Positions 51,191 through 63,966 of a DNA stretch of 64,000 nt are shown here, in pieces. Both the position numbers and the translations under genes were made by a program. Below the pieces are notes generated by a model. It had not been told where the DNA came from, did no database searches, and was given only the letters and a program-made list of their open reading frames with translations. Within the stretch, counting starts at the first letter, position 1. The number at the start of each line of letters is the position of its first letter. This stretch comes from Prinia subflava (Eukaryota; Chordata; Aves; Passeriformes; Cisticolidae). The stretch spans positions 76,906,472 through 76,970,471 of the forward strand of contig NC_086249.1 in NCBI RefSeq assembly GCF_021018805.1. Reading direction: 5' to 3'.

Positions 51191-54100
51191 GGCTACATAG
51201 AATTCTTGGGAAACGGGATGTCATTTCAAAAAAAAGCTACCTCTGTACAAATTTTATTTCAGAGCATTACTTTCTTTTTTTTTCTTCCCTTACCAAGAGC
51301 ATTCACATGGAGATATATAAAGAAACCTCTCTGAAAGGAATTGCATATCTTGTGATACTTCTCCCTCCTTTCAAATCTTTATGTCGAGGAAAGAAAGAAA
51401 AATCTTCTGCAAGTATCTATTTCCATTTCAGCCCAAGAGATTTTTATGATGCAAGCTTTTGGTGCTGTCATTATTTGGACTGTGCTAGGTGTTTTTACAA
51501 AGTGTCCAGAAGTTATTGGATTTTTTTGTCTCCAGTATCAATTAGACAGGAGTATGATCTCCAGAAGCCTGAGGTGCATACTCATCCTCTTCCCTTCAGT
51601 GGGAGCCGGGCTGGTTGTGTCACCTCCAGCCAGCGGCACGACAGCGGCCACCCCATGTGTACCCCAGTGCTGTGTGTGTACAGCACAGCACTGCTCACTG
51701 TGGGGTTGCAGGATTTCCCCTGGGGCCTGAAGGGAAGGTTCAGGCACTGAACATTGGCAGGCAATAACCAAAATGCACAATGAAACAAAATAGGAAAAAA
51801 GGGGGAAAAAATTCCCACATTGACGGACCTTAATCTGAAAGCATATTAGAAATGCTTCTTTGCCAAGCAATGCACACACACACACACATGGATGTGCATA
51901 TACACTACATTTTCTATGCAAATCCATTTGCTAGAAAGGAATATCCAGTATGAAGATGTAAACTCCATATCTTTTTACTTATCCATAAATGTGGCTTCTG
52001 CCTGTTGGATTCAGGAGAACCATTCCTCTCAAAAGTTCCCTTCAATCATTCTTCTAAAGTGATCTTAACACATTCAAGTTGTGGAATTTGCTGGAATTTA
52101 ACAGGGTTTCACGCCTGAGATCAGAGATGTGATTCCTGGGGGTTCTGTAGAAATGTAGCCAGGCGGTGGAAAGGAATTTTGGGGAGATGTCGTTTGCAGA
52201 TGCCCAGAAAGGGTTTTTAGACATTCAGGGCATAACTTGTTACTGACTTCCTTACATGTGCTACATCCTCCAAAATGCTCTTGATGGAGTGGTTGTGCTG
52301 AACCCACACGGCTCTTGGAGAGAAGAGGCAGGACTTTGAACCTCAGGAAAGGTGGGCTGGTAAAAAGATTAGACCTCAACCTAGTTAAAACCTTACCTTT
52401 TTGCCCTTCAGGAAATACCCACTTTTTGTAATGTTTTAATTCTGAGTCGGCACCTGAGGGCAGGCTACCTACTTGTTGATTTTATCCCTTTGGCCATGCC
52501 TCCATTCAAAATGCAATTCTGTCACATCATTACCTTAAAAATGAAATTTTACAAACTATTCTTCAATTCAGTTGAGAAATCAAAATTTGATCGGGTCAAA
52601 ATACTTCAATGACAAATTTTAAGAAATATAATCTGTAATCATAGAATAAGAGATGGCTTAAATCAAGAAGGCATTAAACCCAAATATCAAATGCTTCTCT
52701 CCAAAACTGGGAATTTTTAATTTAAAGGAAACATTTTCTTCAAACAAGAATGAAAATGGATTTGGTGAAAATCAACATGGATGCAGACATTTTCAGTTCT
52801 GATAATCTGGGACATCCCATAGAAAAAGGACTGAGTAGGAAAAAATAGAACAGAATTAAAAATGGCATTTATATTTTTTTTTCTCCCTCACTAACAATGA
52901 TGGCATTTTGATCTTGATGGGTGATGTGAGACCTACCAGCAATGTTTCCACCTACCTTTGGAGGGATAGACTTCAGGGAGCCGGGGCACACAGTAGTCAC
53001 CCTCATTTCACTGGGTGGCACTAATAATGCTTGTGCTTTCTGTGAAGAAGACTCCTAATCTCTCCCTGAGGATGCAGGCAAGCAGGGCTGAGCTGTGTAA
53101 GGTTACACCAAGGAAAGAGACATAAAGAGAGGGCTCAGGAAGCTTGAATTTCTGTTCCTGATATTTGAAAGCTTTACTTTGCACTCACGCTCTGCCTTAC
53201 CACTAACTGGAGTGCCAGTGGCCACAGTCTGTTGATACAGTAGTTTTCTTCTGTGCTTTGCACTGGTGTGAGCAGGAGCTGTTTCACTTTTACTGTGAGG
53301 AATTGCTGACACTTCTTTACACACAGAGAAGTGCAGGAGGGAGATGGGTAAGAGGAGCTAAATTCTCCTCAAGGTCTGTGTCAGAAAGTGTTGCACTAAT
53401 TAAAGTCATTAAATCCATCTATTTCACAGTCACTGTTAATAAACTGTTACCTTTAATAAACCCATCTCTTTTGAAATGGAGCCATCATATTTTTATGGGG
53501 ATTATTTTTCCTATCAAGGGATCTTGCAATACTGTTCTTGGTTCAAAAGGGAAGAGAAATAAAATCTTTTATTTCACGAGAAAAAAAAAAAAGAGCAAGT
53601 GATGAAAGTCACCCAGCTTTGCTTTAATGAAAGTATCTGTACTAATTGGGGGCCTCACTTCAACTGGAGCATCATGGCGCCCTAGTCCTGTACCAAGACC
53701 AGGAGTATGTTCTGGCTAATCAAAGGAGATGAATCAAAAATAGCTATAGATAGACAGAAATGCCAAACGATTGAACAGACTTACCATGCACACTAGGAAA
53801 GAGAAACAAAGCCTATTTTGCTCTTGATGAAGAACAGTGTGCTCAGCAGGTCCCCCACACCCGAGGCAGAACAGCAGCTTTTGGAAAGCAAGACCCTTCC
53901 GTATAACGACTAGAGAGGAGTTCATGGAGCCATAACCCAGAGCAGCACAAGCCTTAGGCTGTGCTGGTCTCATATGCAGATCTATGAGTTTAGGTGAAGA
54001 CGGATGCAGTGTGGATGTGTAAGTAAAGCCATTCACTATATTGTATTGTTTTTAAAAGAGCAAGGAAATTATGTTCAAGCATAACTCCTCCAATAGGGTG

Positions 54101-54539
54101 CCCATGGTCTGTCCCAGAGCTTGAGATGTCTCCTGTCCATGTAGTGCATGGCCTGAAAAAAATGTTGAAAAGCCAGGGCCACAAAGTGAAATGATGCTAA
54201 AGGGCTGCCATCTGGATGGCTGCTGGGAGCTTCAGCAGAGCTTAGACTCCTACAGCCCTAGTGGGAGGGGATTTGGAGGGGCTGGGTCTGGCCATTTTTG
54301 AGAGGTCATCAAACTGATGAGATGGTCTGAGTCCAAGTCTCAGTGTCCACACCACAAAAAAAAAAAAAATCAAGACAATTAAAGGCCAAGAACCCTTCTC
54401 AACCCTTCTCACTCTCTCCACCCCTAAGGGTCATCGAACAATCAATGACCAGAGCTGCACCGGTAACATTTCATCTAGTAAAAGATGCTTGGGAGACTCA
54501 AATGAAACCTACTGACAGATCAGTGGAGTGATTTTACAG
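51191..54539. other. no supportable gene; short simple repeats
   Basis: (AC)n at 51872-51888, an A-run at 53580-53592 and an A-run at 54356-54369. A direct 10-bp repeat AACCCTTCTC lies at 54391-54410. The plus frame at 51307-51750 (147 codons) shows no domain and contains no clear splice boundaries. Confidence 0.45.
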
Positions 54540-54720
54540 ACTTTTACATTATATTAATAAAAATAAAACTCCAAACATGCCAGAATTACACTGTGACCCG
54601 GAACAATAAAGTGGAGCTGTAATGGAGACAAACTGCATTGTTCTATTAATAAAATATAAAGGTTTTATTGTTATTGGGAAAGATTGACTGCATCAAATCA
54701 ATACCATGTCACAGTATATT
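54540..54720. promoter_or_regulatory. SOX-motif cluster, candidate enhancer
   Basis: AACAAT (54602-54607), ATTGTT (54637-54642) and ATTGTT (54667-54672) are HMG-box cores, the first two facing each other. They are embedded in TATTAATAAAA and TCAATACC AT-rich words. The stretch is almost free of open frames and has no repeat signature. Facing SOX cores with 29 bp between them are used in some real enhancers. The functional claim is inference. Confidence 0.28.
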
Positions 54721-55369
54721 AATGTTTTTCTTCACTAATGAAAAAACAGGGCCTGATGTGATTACACTCTCCTACTACCCATTTGAAAAATATAATGGGC
54801 TGGTGATAATGAAGACTGCACCTTGCAATTTTACCCCTTGCTAGATGCTTGATCCTGAGGAGGTACTGAGTAAGTCACCTGTGCTTTTAGAAAAGCCAGC
54901 AGGAGAGGAAGGTAACTAACATATACAAAAATGCTGTTAAAACCCCCCTGAATGGGACTCCACAGTCCCTGCTTCCCACCGAAAAACTGGAAAAAAGCCA
55001 TTGGGGACCTCTGGAAAAGTCTTCAGTATGCCACATTTTCTGCAGCACTATATGCATGCCCAAAACATATCAAGTGACTGCTGCTTGACACAGTGGTGTA
55101 TTTGTCAGAAAGTTTCCATTATGGACACCAGAGTCTTTTGGTTTTGCAGCACAGGAGTCTCTTTAGTGGAGTCATGAGTTTCTCCCCTCAGCCCGTGCAG
55201 TCCTTCAACAGCCCACCCAAGGACCCTGCCCTGGGACCGACAGAGATCAGCTCTTCTCCCCACTAGAGGCCTGTCCTCCTCGCTGCACGATGGCCAATTA
55301 GTGTCAACTGGAATGTGATCTTTTTAGTGATGTGGACATTTGTTGGCTGGGACCTGGACTGAGCCTGAT

Positions 55370-55800
55370 TGATTGCATGTAATATATTGTCTGTGTTTGT
55401 TTGGGGAGAATACATAACATCTGTATAACAGCAACAGTTGGAAAAACAGGTATTATGAAACTGTTGATATTTTTGTGAATTTTAACATGAATTTAGCATC
55501 AGCTAGCATAACACTGAATAAATTAAATGGATTACTTTGCCAAGAGATCCTTTAAAAGTGTTAATTAACGATAAATCAATAAAAACTATTCAACATGAAA
55601 ATCAATTACATCCCTGTTTACATTATTTAACTCCAAACATTTCTGTTTTGTGTGCTTGTAATTAGCAAGCTATAAAAGATGCCATAAATAGGCGCATAAT
55701 GAGAAGAACTGTTTATAAATGATAATTGGTATTCATTCCCACTGAGCTAAAGGTTATGTGATTACAAACTGTTGTGCAGAAAGGGTTAAATGTCGTACAG
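55370..55800. promoter_or_regulatory. motif-dense AT-rich stretch, candidate conserved enhancer
   Basis: Successive motifs are TTAATTAA (55561-55568), ATAAATCA, a forkhead core TGTTTAC (55615-55621), TAATTAG (55659-55665), CCATAAATAGGCGCATAATG (HOX/CDX-like), GATAATTGG and GGTTATGTGATTACAAAC. The TAATTA cores plus forkhead and HOX/CDX words within 200 bp make this the most enhancer-like AT-rich segment of the window. No open frame of note. Conservation and activity are untested. Confidence 0.35.
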
Positions 55801-57399
55801 ATAGAAGTACACACAGTATACAGCTCTGGAGAAATCTTTCTCAAAAAAAGCCCCCGATGGAAGAATGCCCCTGTATATGAGTGCTGATGGAAAGAGTAAC
55901 ATCTAGCAGGAGTTCCTTAAAACCTATTTACATCCATTTAGGAAACACTGCATGAGGGGGAAAAAAATCTACCCTTTGGGCAGTGGTGGAGGCAATAAGA
56001 AATAGAACCTCACACGAGAAATTCTGTATTAATAAAATTCATCATCTAAACAACATCTCTACACAAAAATCGACATGACCATCCTATTAACAAAGCTGAG
56101 GACAGGACGAAAGACTCAAGGGTGTTTTCTGTCATGATGGTAACAGAGTTGTCACTCTACCCAATACCTCCTTCAAAGATTAACACCAAAGGCTTTCACA
56201 GAGGGCTAAAAGAGGATTACAGGATCTTCAAGCAGCAGCCAGAAGCCCAAAACACTGAGCAGCAGCCTGTAACTCCAGAAGGTAACACTGAATTATTTCC
56301 CATAACACACAGAGATGAAAATACTTTCCTGGGGAGAAACAACCTCTCACTAATCCCTAATGCTGAAAGCAGCCTTCTCAGTTTTAGAGACTGAGACTGA
56401 TCTAAACTCAACAGGTAGAAACCCCCCATGATCTGGAGACCATAGGCTTTCTGCTAATGGCTTTTGCTAGTCTAAGGATGTCACCAACATCTGACAGTTT
56501 CGGCTTTGACAGCGTCTCCTCCCCAGGAAAATAAATCTCAGCCTTTCACTGTAACTGCTACTGTGAGGGCAACAAGCATCAAGAACCCTTGACTGAGCAG
56601 GTCTGACCAGCGAGCATCTGGTGATAAAGCCAGCAGAGTCAAAGAATCTATTTGCAAATCCAGAGGTAGACCATTTTTCTACCTTGTCTGGGCATAGGTG
56701 ATGCATATTTCCTTTCCTGTCTGGACTGTGATTTAGAACACTTACATCACACTGCTTTCCCTGACTTGCACAGAATACAACTGCTTCACAGAATATATGG
56801 ATCAGAATTGAGTTGAAAAAAAGAGTCTATTATGCGTAAGGAAGAGAGCCTTACATGGTTTCGACAACGACAGCTCAGTCTCATTGCTAAGAACACAGAA
56901 AACATATTCTGGTCATGGCAAGTATGACCTGGACATCTATTTTCCCAAGAGAGTTATAATTTGCTATTGAAAACCCAAAGCATTATCAATGAAGAAAAAC
57001 ACTTGTATGCATCTGCATCTTTAAATCAATCCATTGATGCCTCTGGTCAGCTCAGGTGGGTTCTCTTAAAATCCACATGGAAGCTGATAAATAGCACAAT
57101 TCTTCAGGCTGCAGTGAAAACCTTGGCAGAGTTTTATTGTGCTTTCAGCATTCCTGAAAGTCAAAAGAAAAATCCAGCCATACTGTGGTCACTGACAGAC
57201 TGATGGGAACACATTCACTGCAAAACTACTGAAACCAGTACTTTCTAAATGTATTGCAGGTAATAGGACACATAAAATTTCAACTAAAATGTCAGGGCTG
57301 GATGTCGTACTCCTCACACATGTAAGTTCCTTCCAGTTAGGAATGTACATGACACCATGTATACATCAAGGTATAAATATAAATACCAAGGTATACATG
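55801..57399. other. no supportable gene or repeat
   Basis: AT-rich DNA. Frames at 56122-56394 (plus) and 56467-56706 (minus) show no family features. Confidence 0.45.
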
Positions 57400-57419
57400 T
57401 GTATGTATGTATGTATGTA
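57400..57419. repeat. (GTAT)n microsatellite
   Basis: About five GTAT tetramers, preceded by an irregular GGTATA-rich stretch from 57370. Confidence 0.9.
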
Positions 57420-58339
57420 CATGCCACATGAAAAAACTCTGCAAAAGTTTCCTGGAAATGCCCAAATTAAGCAAAAAGTGTCAAATTTTATCAACAGTAG
57501 CCTTAATATGGGAACCAATAAATTCAGCACATCTATAAAGTTGCAGAATAGAGAAATACCTTCCTTATTTTTCCTGCCTTTTCTTTCCCAAATCCCACTG
57601 AAAAGGTTGTGTTTCTTACCACTGATTCACTGCAGACCTACATCAGTCCTCTTTACTGGAAGGTAGCAGGAGCCAGGCACCATCCTATGCTCCCTTACCT
57701 CCAGAGTGAAGATATCTCTGCACCTGTAAAAGTATCCATCCCAAGGAGTGCCAGCTTCCTAGTGCTTGTGCCTGCTTTCTTGTGGGCTCCATGACAGCAC
57801 CCTACTTTTTGGGCCATCACAAAGACCAGGAGCAGGAGAATAAATGATGTCCCAGGTTTGGGGAAGGTTTGCAGGTATCTCCCAAGTAGTTGTATGGTAC
57901 TTGTTAACATTTTTTGATGGAAGCCACACTGGTCCTTCAGTCTTGGAGGACAAAAGGTTTGCTTTAAATGATCCTAGTTCTTTTTCTTTTGGCTTTCCCT
58001 TTTCATATTCTCTCAAGGTATCCAGTTTTAAAGGGGATATTGCATCTGAACGTTACAATGCTTTCTCATTTTCTTTTTGCTGTCACTGTTACAAGTAACA
58101 GTGAAATACAGAAAGAAAGTAGAAAGAAAAACTGGCCTCAGCTTTCCTAGATTTTCTTTCAGTAAGCACACATTTCCCACCTGCTGGCACTGAGCTCTCC
58201 CACACAGCTAATGGACCACCATGTCTTAAAGGGGTTTGCAAGTTTTCACAGAAAGGTTATGTTGCCCTTAGGTTTGATTTGGGTTGATGTCCAAAACTTT
58301 CACTGAAAAGCTTCAAAAAGCCTTTTGGATTTCTACCTT
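57420..58339. other. no supportable gene or repeat
   Basis: Short overlapping frames in several phases on both strands, none recognisable. Confidence 0.45.
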
Positions 58340-58354
58340 TTTTTTTACTTTTTC

Positions 58355-58387
<33 letters not shown>

Positions 58388-58388
58388 T
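58340..58388. repeat. T/C-rich simple tract with (CTTTT)n and T18
   Basis: T-rich sequence with three CTTTT units ending in a run of 18 T at 58371-58388. The Lys-rich minus-strand frame at 58257-58460 is an artefact of it. Confidence 0.9.
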
Positions 58389-61185
58389 AAACAATCCTCC
58401 ACTTAAAAACAGGTTATTTGGTCTCTGGAGAAAGAAACGTTCAGTGTAGCTCCATTTCATTTTAAATGGCAGCTAAATGGAGAGAAAATCCCGAATACTG
58501 CTTACAGACATTTCCATCTGGGTCAAGTACAACAAATCTGCATTTTTGAGCAGTAGAGCCAGCTCTCTCTCCCTGTTGAAAATGGTGAGTCTTGTGGCAC
58601 CCTGAATTATAACAACACGTACAGAAAACAAGAGTTCAATTGGAAAGCCTTTGAGCTGAGAAGCCACATGCTTCCCTTTTGTTATGTGATCTTGATGAAT
58701 TTATCTCTGTGGCTTTTATTCATGTTTCAGGGCATTGAATCCTTTAAACTTGTTAGTATTTTCCCTTTTTTATTGTTCTCTGCAGCCTTTTGCTGTTTTA
58801 TTTTATTCTTTTGTTCCCCGGTGGAACTGAAGGTAATGCAGTCCTGGGCCTATTACCCTCAGTCACTTTGATCTGGCAGTGGATATCAACAAAGAAGTTA
58901 TTTGTTCTCAACACATTAAACCCTTCTGTGTAGCTTTTTACAAATTCTGTTATGCAACTTTGATAGGGCCTGGAACGAGTTGTCAGGTACCAAAAGGCAG
59001 GGGAGCACAAAGACCTCTCCAAAAGCCACGCTATGAATGGTGTCATCTTGCTGTTTCACTTTCAAAGGTGGCTCATAGGGGCTTGCTGAATAGCAGCCGG
59101 TTGACAGCAGACATCTGAATTTGTATCACAGTCTCTAAGACACCTTTATAAGAACTTTGAATATCTTAGTCAAGTCCTGAGGATCAAAGCTTCCTATGTA
59201 ATAAACCTATCATAGGTTACTCAGGGAGATTTTCAGCATTGGTAACAATGGCAGCTGATTTGCCTCACATAAAAAGCTACCAATAGAATGTAAGGGTTGT
59301 GATCAATACCTTAACTAGCAAGATAAAAATGTATCTGAAACTCAAGAATTATATTACGATGGTCTCATCATTTACTTTATAAAACATCTCCTGTAATTTG
59401 AAGACACACATGCGTTAAGTGTTGCTTGAAATACATTAAATTTTGATTTTTCAAATCAGACTACTAGAATAGTAAGTAGAATTGGCAGCATAAATGAATA
59501 TAATGAATAAAACCACAAAAAGCTCTTGGCTGGCTTTTGAATATAGCATTAGAAACAGAGAAACACACATTGTTTTACAGTGAACTACATTAAATATATT
59601 TGTTATGGGTTTGAAATACTCCAAATTATTTGTTATGAATGAGAGAGGATGCTCAGCATTTATGATATATGATACCACATTGTCATCAATTGTCATGCTT
59701 TGTTTATAGGACTGAATAATTTGTAATCATCAGATCACTATGTTTAGTCTGCACTTTAGACAGTGCGTATTAAACAGATCAGATCCTTGTATCTTTTATT
59801 TATTTGTTTGTTTATGAAGGGAATGATGAGCGGCTCATTCTCCTGAGAATTAACTATTTGTTGAAGGGTTTAGAGTTTCAGGTCCCTCTTCTTCTTGAAG
59901 AGGAGGAGAAGGCAAAATTACACATGGACCCTGATTTTTATTTTTGTTCCCATATTGACAAGTAAGGACATCAGGCAATAACATCAGAGAAAAATGAAGG
60001 TGCAAAAGGCTCCATATATTCTAAAGGCTTCCTTAAGCTTTCTGGCTCCCTTTCCCCAGCCATACTTCCAGCAGCATTTCCGGGATGTTTTCTGTGCAGA
60101 TGTCACTCCAAGCCCCTTGCAGCCCAGTTATAGATAAGGGCAGGTAGAAGATGGGGAAGCCACTCCAAAACATGGACTGTCCTGCACCATTTGCAGCAAC
60201 AGGTATTTTGTGAAGAACACAATACTATGTTCTTGGCAAAACCCTCTCTTTTTCATGATTCTTTTTCTGCTGGAGAAATACAATTATGAAACAATATGCT
60301 CTAACAAGGGTTGCAGGCAAAGACTTTTAACTGTTTCTGTGCAGGGGAAGGCACAGACCTGGCAGCCAAGGACTGGCTGGTCACTGTTGCCTCTGCCTTG
60401 AGGGGTTACTGGGAAAATCCCCACTAAAGAGCAGCTCCGGCCTAATATAAATTTTGTATACATTCATGCTAGAAACACAACAGGATTTTAAATACCTGCA
60501 GTTGGGAAAATAGTCAAGTTATGGGCTGTATCACTTTATCCATGGGGACTGTACAGACACAGCAGCCCCTCTGCACAGATCACCCATGTGGATCTCGGGC
60601 TCTGTAGGGTGAGCTACCCTTCACTCACTGCCCCAGCTGCCTTGTTGACAACACCCGTATATAAATTCAAGACACAATGGGATTGCTCATTCCTAGAAAA
60701 TAATTGCAAAATCAAACCACTGTCTCTGAGAAGGTGTGATATCGGTTCATTTGCTACCCAGAATAACACCTCTAAGCTAAGGAAGAAACGACAGCAAAAA
60801 TGAGACAGAAGGCAAGCTTACATTTCCATTCTTATCTCTCTGTACCGATACTCTCTCAGAGGTTCCTGCTTGCATAGCAGCTGCTGAATTGCTACAGTTT
60901 ACTGTCTAGCATATTAAAATAAACTAGCACTGATTTTGGCAATTTGCATAAATAGTTGATGGATCTCTACAGCACAGACAGAAGCTCTTCATCTGTGCCC
61001 ACCTGTGCATCAAACCTCTCAGCACGTACAAGAACTAGCCAGGGCAGAGACTGCCATGTGAACCTACGCTAAGTCAGCCATTGTGTCTCATTGGGGTTCA
61101 GAGCTCAACCAAAGCTACCAACACAAAAGATGTGACTTTTGATAGTGGCATGTCCTTCTATTTGATCAAAAGGAAAAGATTAAAT
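58389..61185. other. no supportable gene or repeat
   Basis: AT-rich DNA with short frames only. No dispersed repeat recognised. Confidence 0.45.
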
Positions 61186-61688
61186 CACAGAATCACAGCC
61201 AGCCATCTAACCATCATGGTCCTCCTCTGGACTTGCTCCTACAGGCCTGTGTGCTTCCTGTGCTGAGGGCCCCAGAGCTGGATGCAGGGTTCCAGGTGGG
61301 TCTCACCAGGGTGGAGCAGAGGGGCAGAATCCCCTCCCTTGCCCTGCTGCCCACACTGCTTTGGATGCAGCCCAGGATACAATTGGCTTTCTGGCCTGCA
61401 AGCTCACATAGCCGTGGTTCATGTGAACTTCACGGTGAACCAACACCCCCGAGTCCTTCTCCTCAGGGCTGCTGTCAATCCATTCATCCCTCCACCTGTA
61501 GTCGTGCTTGGGATTGCCCTGAGCCAAGTTTGCACAGGCCCACCTCTCAAGCCTGTCAAGGTCCTTTTGGATGGTATCCCTTCCCTCCAGCACACTGCTG
61601 CCAGCACACAGCTTGGTGTTGTCAGCAAACTTGCTGAGGGTACACTCAATCCCACTGCCCATGTCACCAACAAAAATTTTAAACAGAT
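61186..61688 (-). mobile_element. CR1: CR1 LINE fragment with part of the reverse-transcriptase frame, internally deleted
   Basis: The left edge shows a reverse-complemented CR1 tail (AATCACAGAATCACAGCC). The sequence then jumps directly to internal CR1 landmarks (CCTCCTCTGGACTTGC, TGTGCTGAGGGCCCCAGAGC, TTGGATGCAGCCCAGGATAC), so most of the 3' untranslated region is missing. Minus-strand translation of 61419-61688 gives the CR1 reverse-transcriptase C-terminal landmarks GDMGSGIECTLSKFAD, LEGRDTIQKDLDRLERWA and SPEEKD. The FADD motif expected in the family reads FADN. A stretch of about 15 codons expected between ANL and GNPKH is absent near 61530. Further frameshifts break the frame near 61410 and 61310. 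It is a dead, 5'-truncated, internally deleted copy. Plus-strand frames at 61233-61695 are antisense shadows. Confidence 0.95.
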
Positions 61689-63189
61689 GTCTTGACTGAG
61701 AATAGTCTGCAACAATCTGCATTTTGCATGCGTGCACATTACCACGAAATCTTGTATAGCACTTCTCAATCTAGATATGTATTGGTATATATAACTTTCA
61801 ATACAAGAATATAGCTACAGTTCTATATGGGCAACGCTATATATTTTTAGGAAGGATAACAAAGAGTATATTGTGCAGCGTAAAGGGTTGGAAGCATTTT
61901 AGGTAGGCAGAATGCAACTCCCTCTGAAAATTAAAGTACCAAGAGAAACAAGGGAAGTCCTAAACAAACTTACACACACACACATACACAAATACACACA
62001 CACTGTTAAAAATGGGTTTTCTGAAAACAAACACAAGCCCTGCCCACAAAATCTCAGCTTTTCAAAATCAAGCCTGCAGACATCCAGCTTTCTCTGGCTC
62101 CATCCTTCACAAGATGGGAGTCAGGGCACAGTGCATCCTGGAGCAGTATTCCCAGGGCTTTCACTCACAGCAGCTGGGCCCAGCCAAGGGCAGGGCATTT
62201 GCAAGAGCTCCACAGGAGCCCTCCAACAGCAGTCTGCCACTGATGCCCAGAAATACCTCTACCACATTTGGGGCTGAAAAGTTGCCACATATTTCTGTCT
62301 GCTCACCCATTACCTGCACACAGTCATGTAAAGCCTGCACATGGTGTTATAAAATGTTCTCATAGTTTATTTGCCCACAAAATATGAAACAGCTAAAATC
62401 TATAGAATATATCAGTGGTTGATGAGCAATTTCTTCAGAAATAAAAATAATACCTACATACAAAAATAATAGCTCATGTTCCAGATGATTAGCACCACCT
62501 CAAAAATCTGTATGAAATGCCATAGAATTAAATGTAGGAAAATACTTTTTCTTGCACACTTTTACTTGCTTTAGTGTCAGCCTGACTTCATGAAAGGCAG
62601 AGAGGATGGCTTTGGGAACGGGAAGGAAAACAACATCTAACATTCCCACATCCTATCATAATGACCAAACAAATGTATATCATCTGTATGTCATCTTGTT
62701 TTTTACATCTCTCACAGAAAGTTAACTGAACAACAAGTGCATTCTTCCAGCAAAGCAAACCCAATCTTTGACTTGTTTCACTCTTGAGGTCAGACATCAC
62801 TGCTGCTGAGCAGATCTACTACAGGGAGAGTGGGAGAGGGAATGTAGGTGAAAAGAGGGTTTGTGCTCAATAGGGGTCTAAAATCTAATATTTGATACAA
62901 AAGCAGTGCATCTTCTGAGACAAACCATAAAAATACAATTATTATAATAGTGTACAATTCACCAAAATATTTTGACATTTTTCCAGAGATAGTCTCTTTT
63001 CTGATATTTGCACACCTTTGACTCCAGAATATAGGCATGTATAAGCACGGAACAAGACAAGACAGCAAGTAATTATTTACTGATTAAAGAGTGGATGGGC
63101 TGAAAGTTTCAAACACCAGTATTCCTATTTCACCCTCGTCTTTCCAGAGGAGGAAGGAGAAGACATGAAATAGTGTTCTCAACTCACAG
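61689..63189. other. no supportable gene; AC-rich tract at 61971-62004
   Basis: An interrupted (AC)n tract lies at 61971-62004. GC-richer 62090-62260 yields overlapping plus-strand frames (61912-62277, 62012-62365) without domains. Confidence 0.45.
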
Positions 63190-63720
63190 AGATTCCTAAT
63201 TCATTACATTAATGCCATAAATTTATTCTCTTTGCTCTTTTGACTCTGCCATATCCTGGTAAGCCCAGGTCAGCCATGCTCACCTCACATTTACTTTGCT
63301 GAGGTAGTAAAGGTTACACAACTCAATTTTTTTTCCATTTTTAATAGAAATGAATCCAAACTCAGCTAATTTGTATACAGCTCCAGGCAATATAAACATG
63401 GCTGGTTAGAATCATTTATATAGTATAAGCCTTTGTACTCCATACTTCATGGAAGTTAGTAAGTAGGTGTCAAACTCTGAATTAAAATTCCCAGAAGAGG
63501 ACACAGCACAAAGGACAATAAAAATGATTTTTAAATAATCATAGGGATAAATAGCATCCACTTCTGACAAATGTAAGTGCTGGCATAAAATGTTATTAGG
63601 CTACAGAGATTTTCTTTTGTTCAGGAAGTATGTTTTATTCTCCAGCAGTGTCATTCATCATCCTAATGAGCCCTCAAAATGTAAATTAAATAGCAAAGAC
63701 TGATTCATTCAAAAACATCT
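63190..63720. promoter_or_regulatory. weak candidate conserved AT-rich stretch
   Basis: ATAAAT, AATAAAAATGA, TTAAATAATCAT and TAATGAG motifs are dense here, with an inverted pair ATGATT (63524-63529)/AATCAT (63537-63542). The texture resembles conserved non-coding DNA. Composition alone could explain it. Confidence 0.18.
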
Positions 63721-63885
63721 TTATGCTGTGTGTTAAACCTTTTTTCTACTTTTATCCTCATATATTGGTCCATTCTTTCATTGCAAAATAACCCCTCAGC
63801 CCTTGTATGCTTTAATGACCAAGTCCAAGCAAAGCATATTTTCAGTGAACACTGTTTATTCATTGCTGCTTTTGGTACAGTAATT

Positions 63886-63966
63886 AAAACAAAAAAAACC
63901 CCAAATCCAAACAAACAAACAACCCTCCCAAACAAAATAACCAAAAAAAGAAAACAAAACACAACA
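63886..63966. repeat. A/C-rich simple tract
   Basis: Irregular A/C-rich sequence with CAAA and CAAAC words and A-runs. No fixed period over more than a few units. Confidence 0.8.

Noticed and set aside
50759..51334. 191-codon plus-strand frame, the longest outside the 11-kb simple array
   Set aside because: It crosses a CpG island in GC-rich sequence where stops are rare, is Ala/Arg-rich without domains, ends in poly-Phe from a T-run, and is overlapped by minus-strand frames of similar length.
52636..52690. Possible fourth CR1 tail (AATCATAGAATAAGAG)
   Set aside because: Only the first about 15 bases resemble the CR1 tail; the expected GGTTGGAA and following landmarks are absent.
61233..61695. 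134- and 137-codon plus-strand frames
   Set aside because: Antisense of the CR1 reverse-transcriptase remnant.
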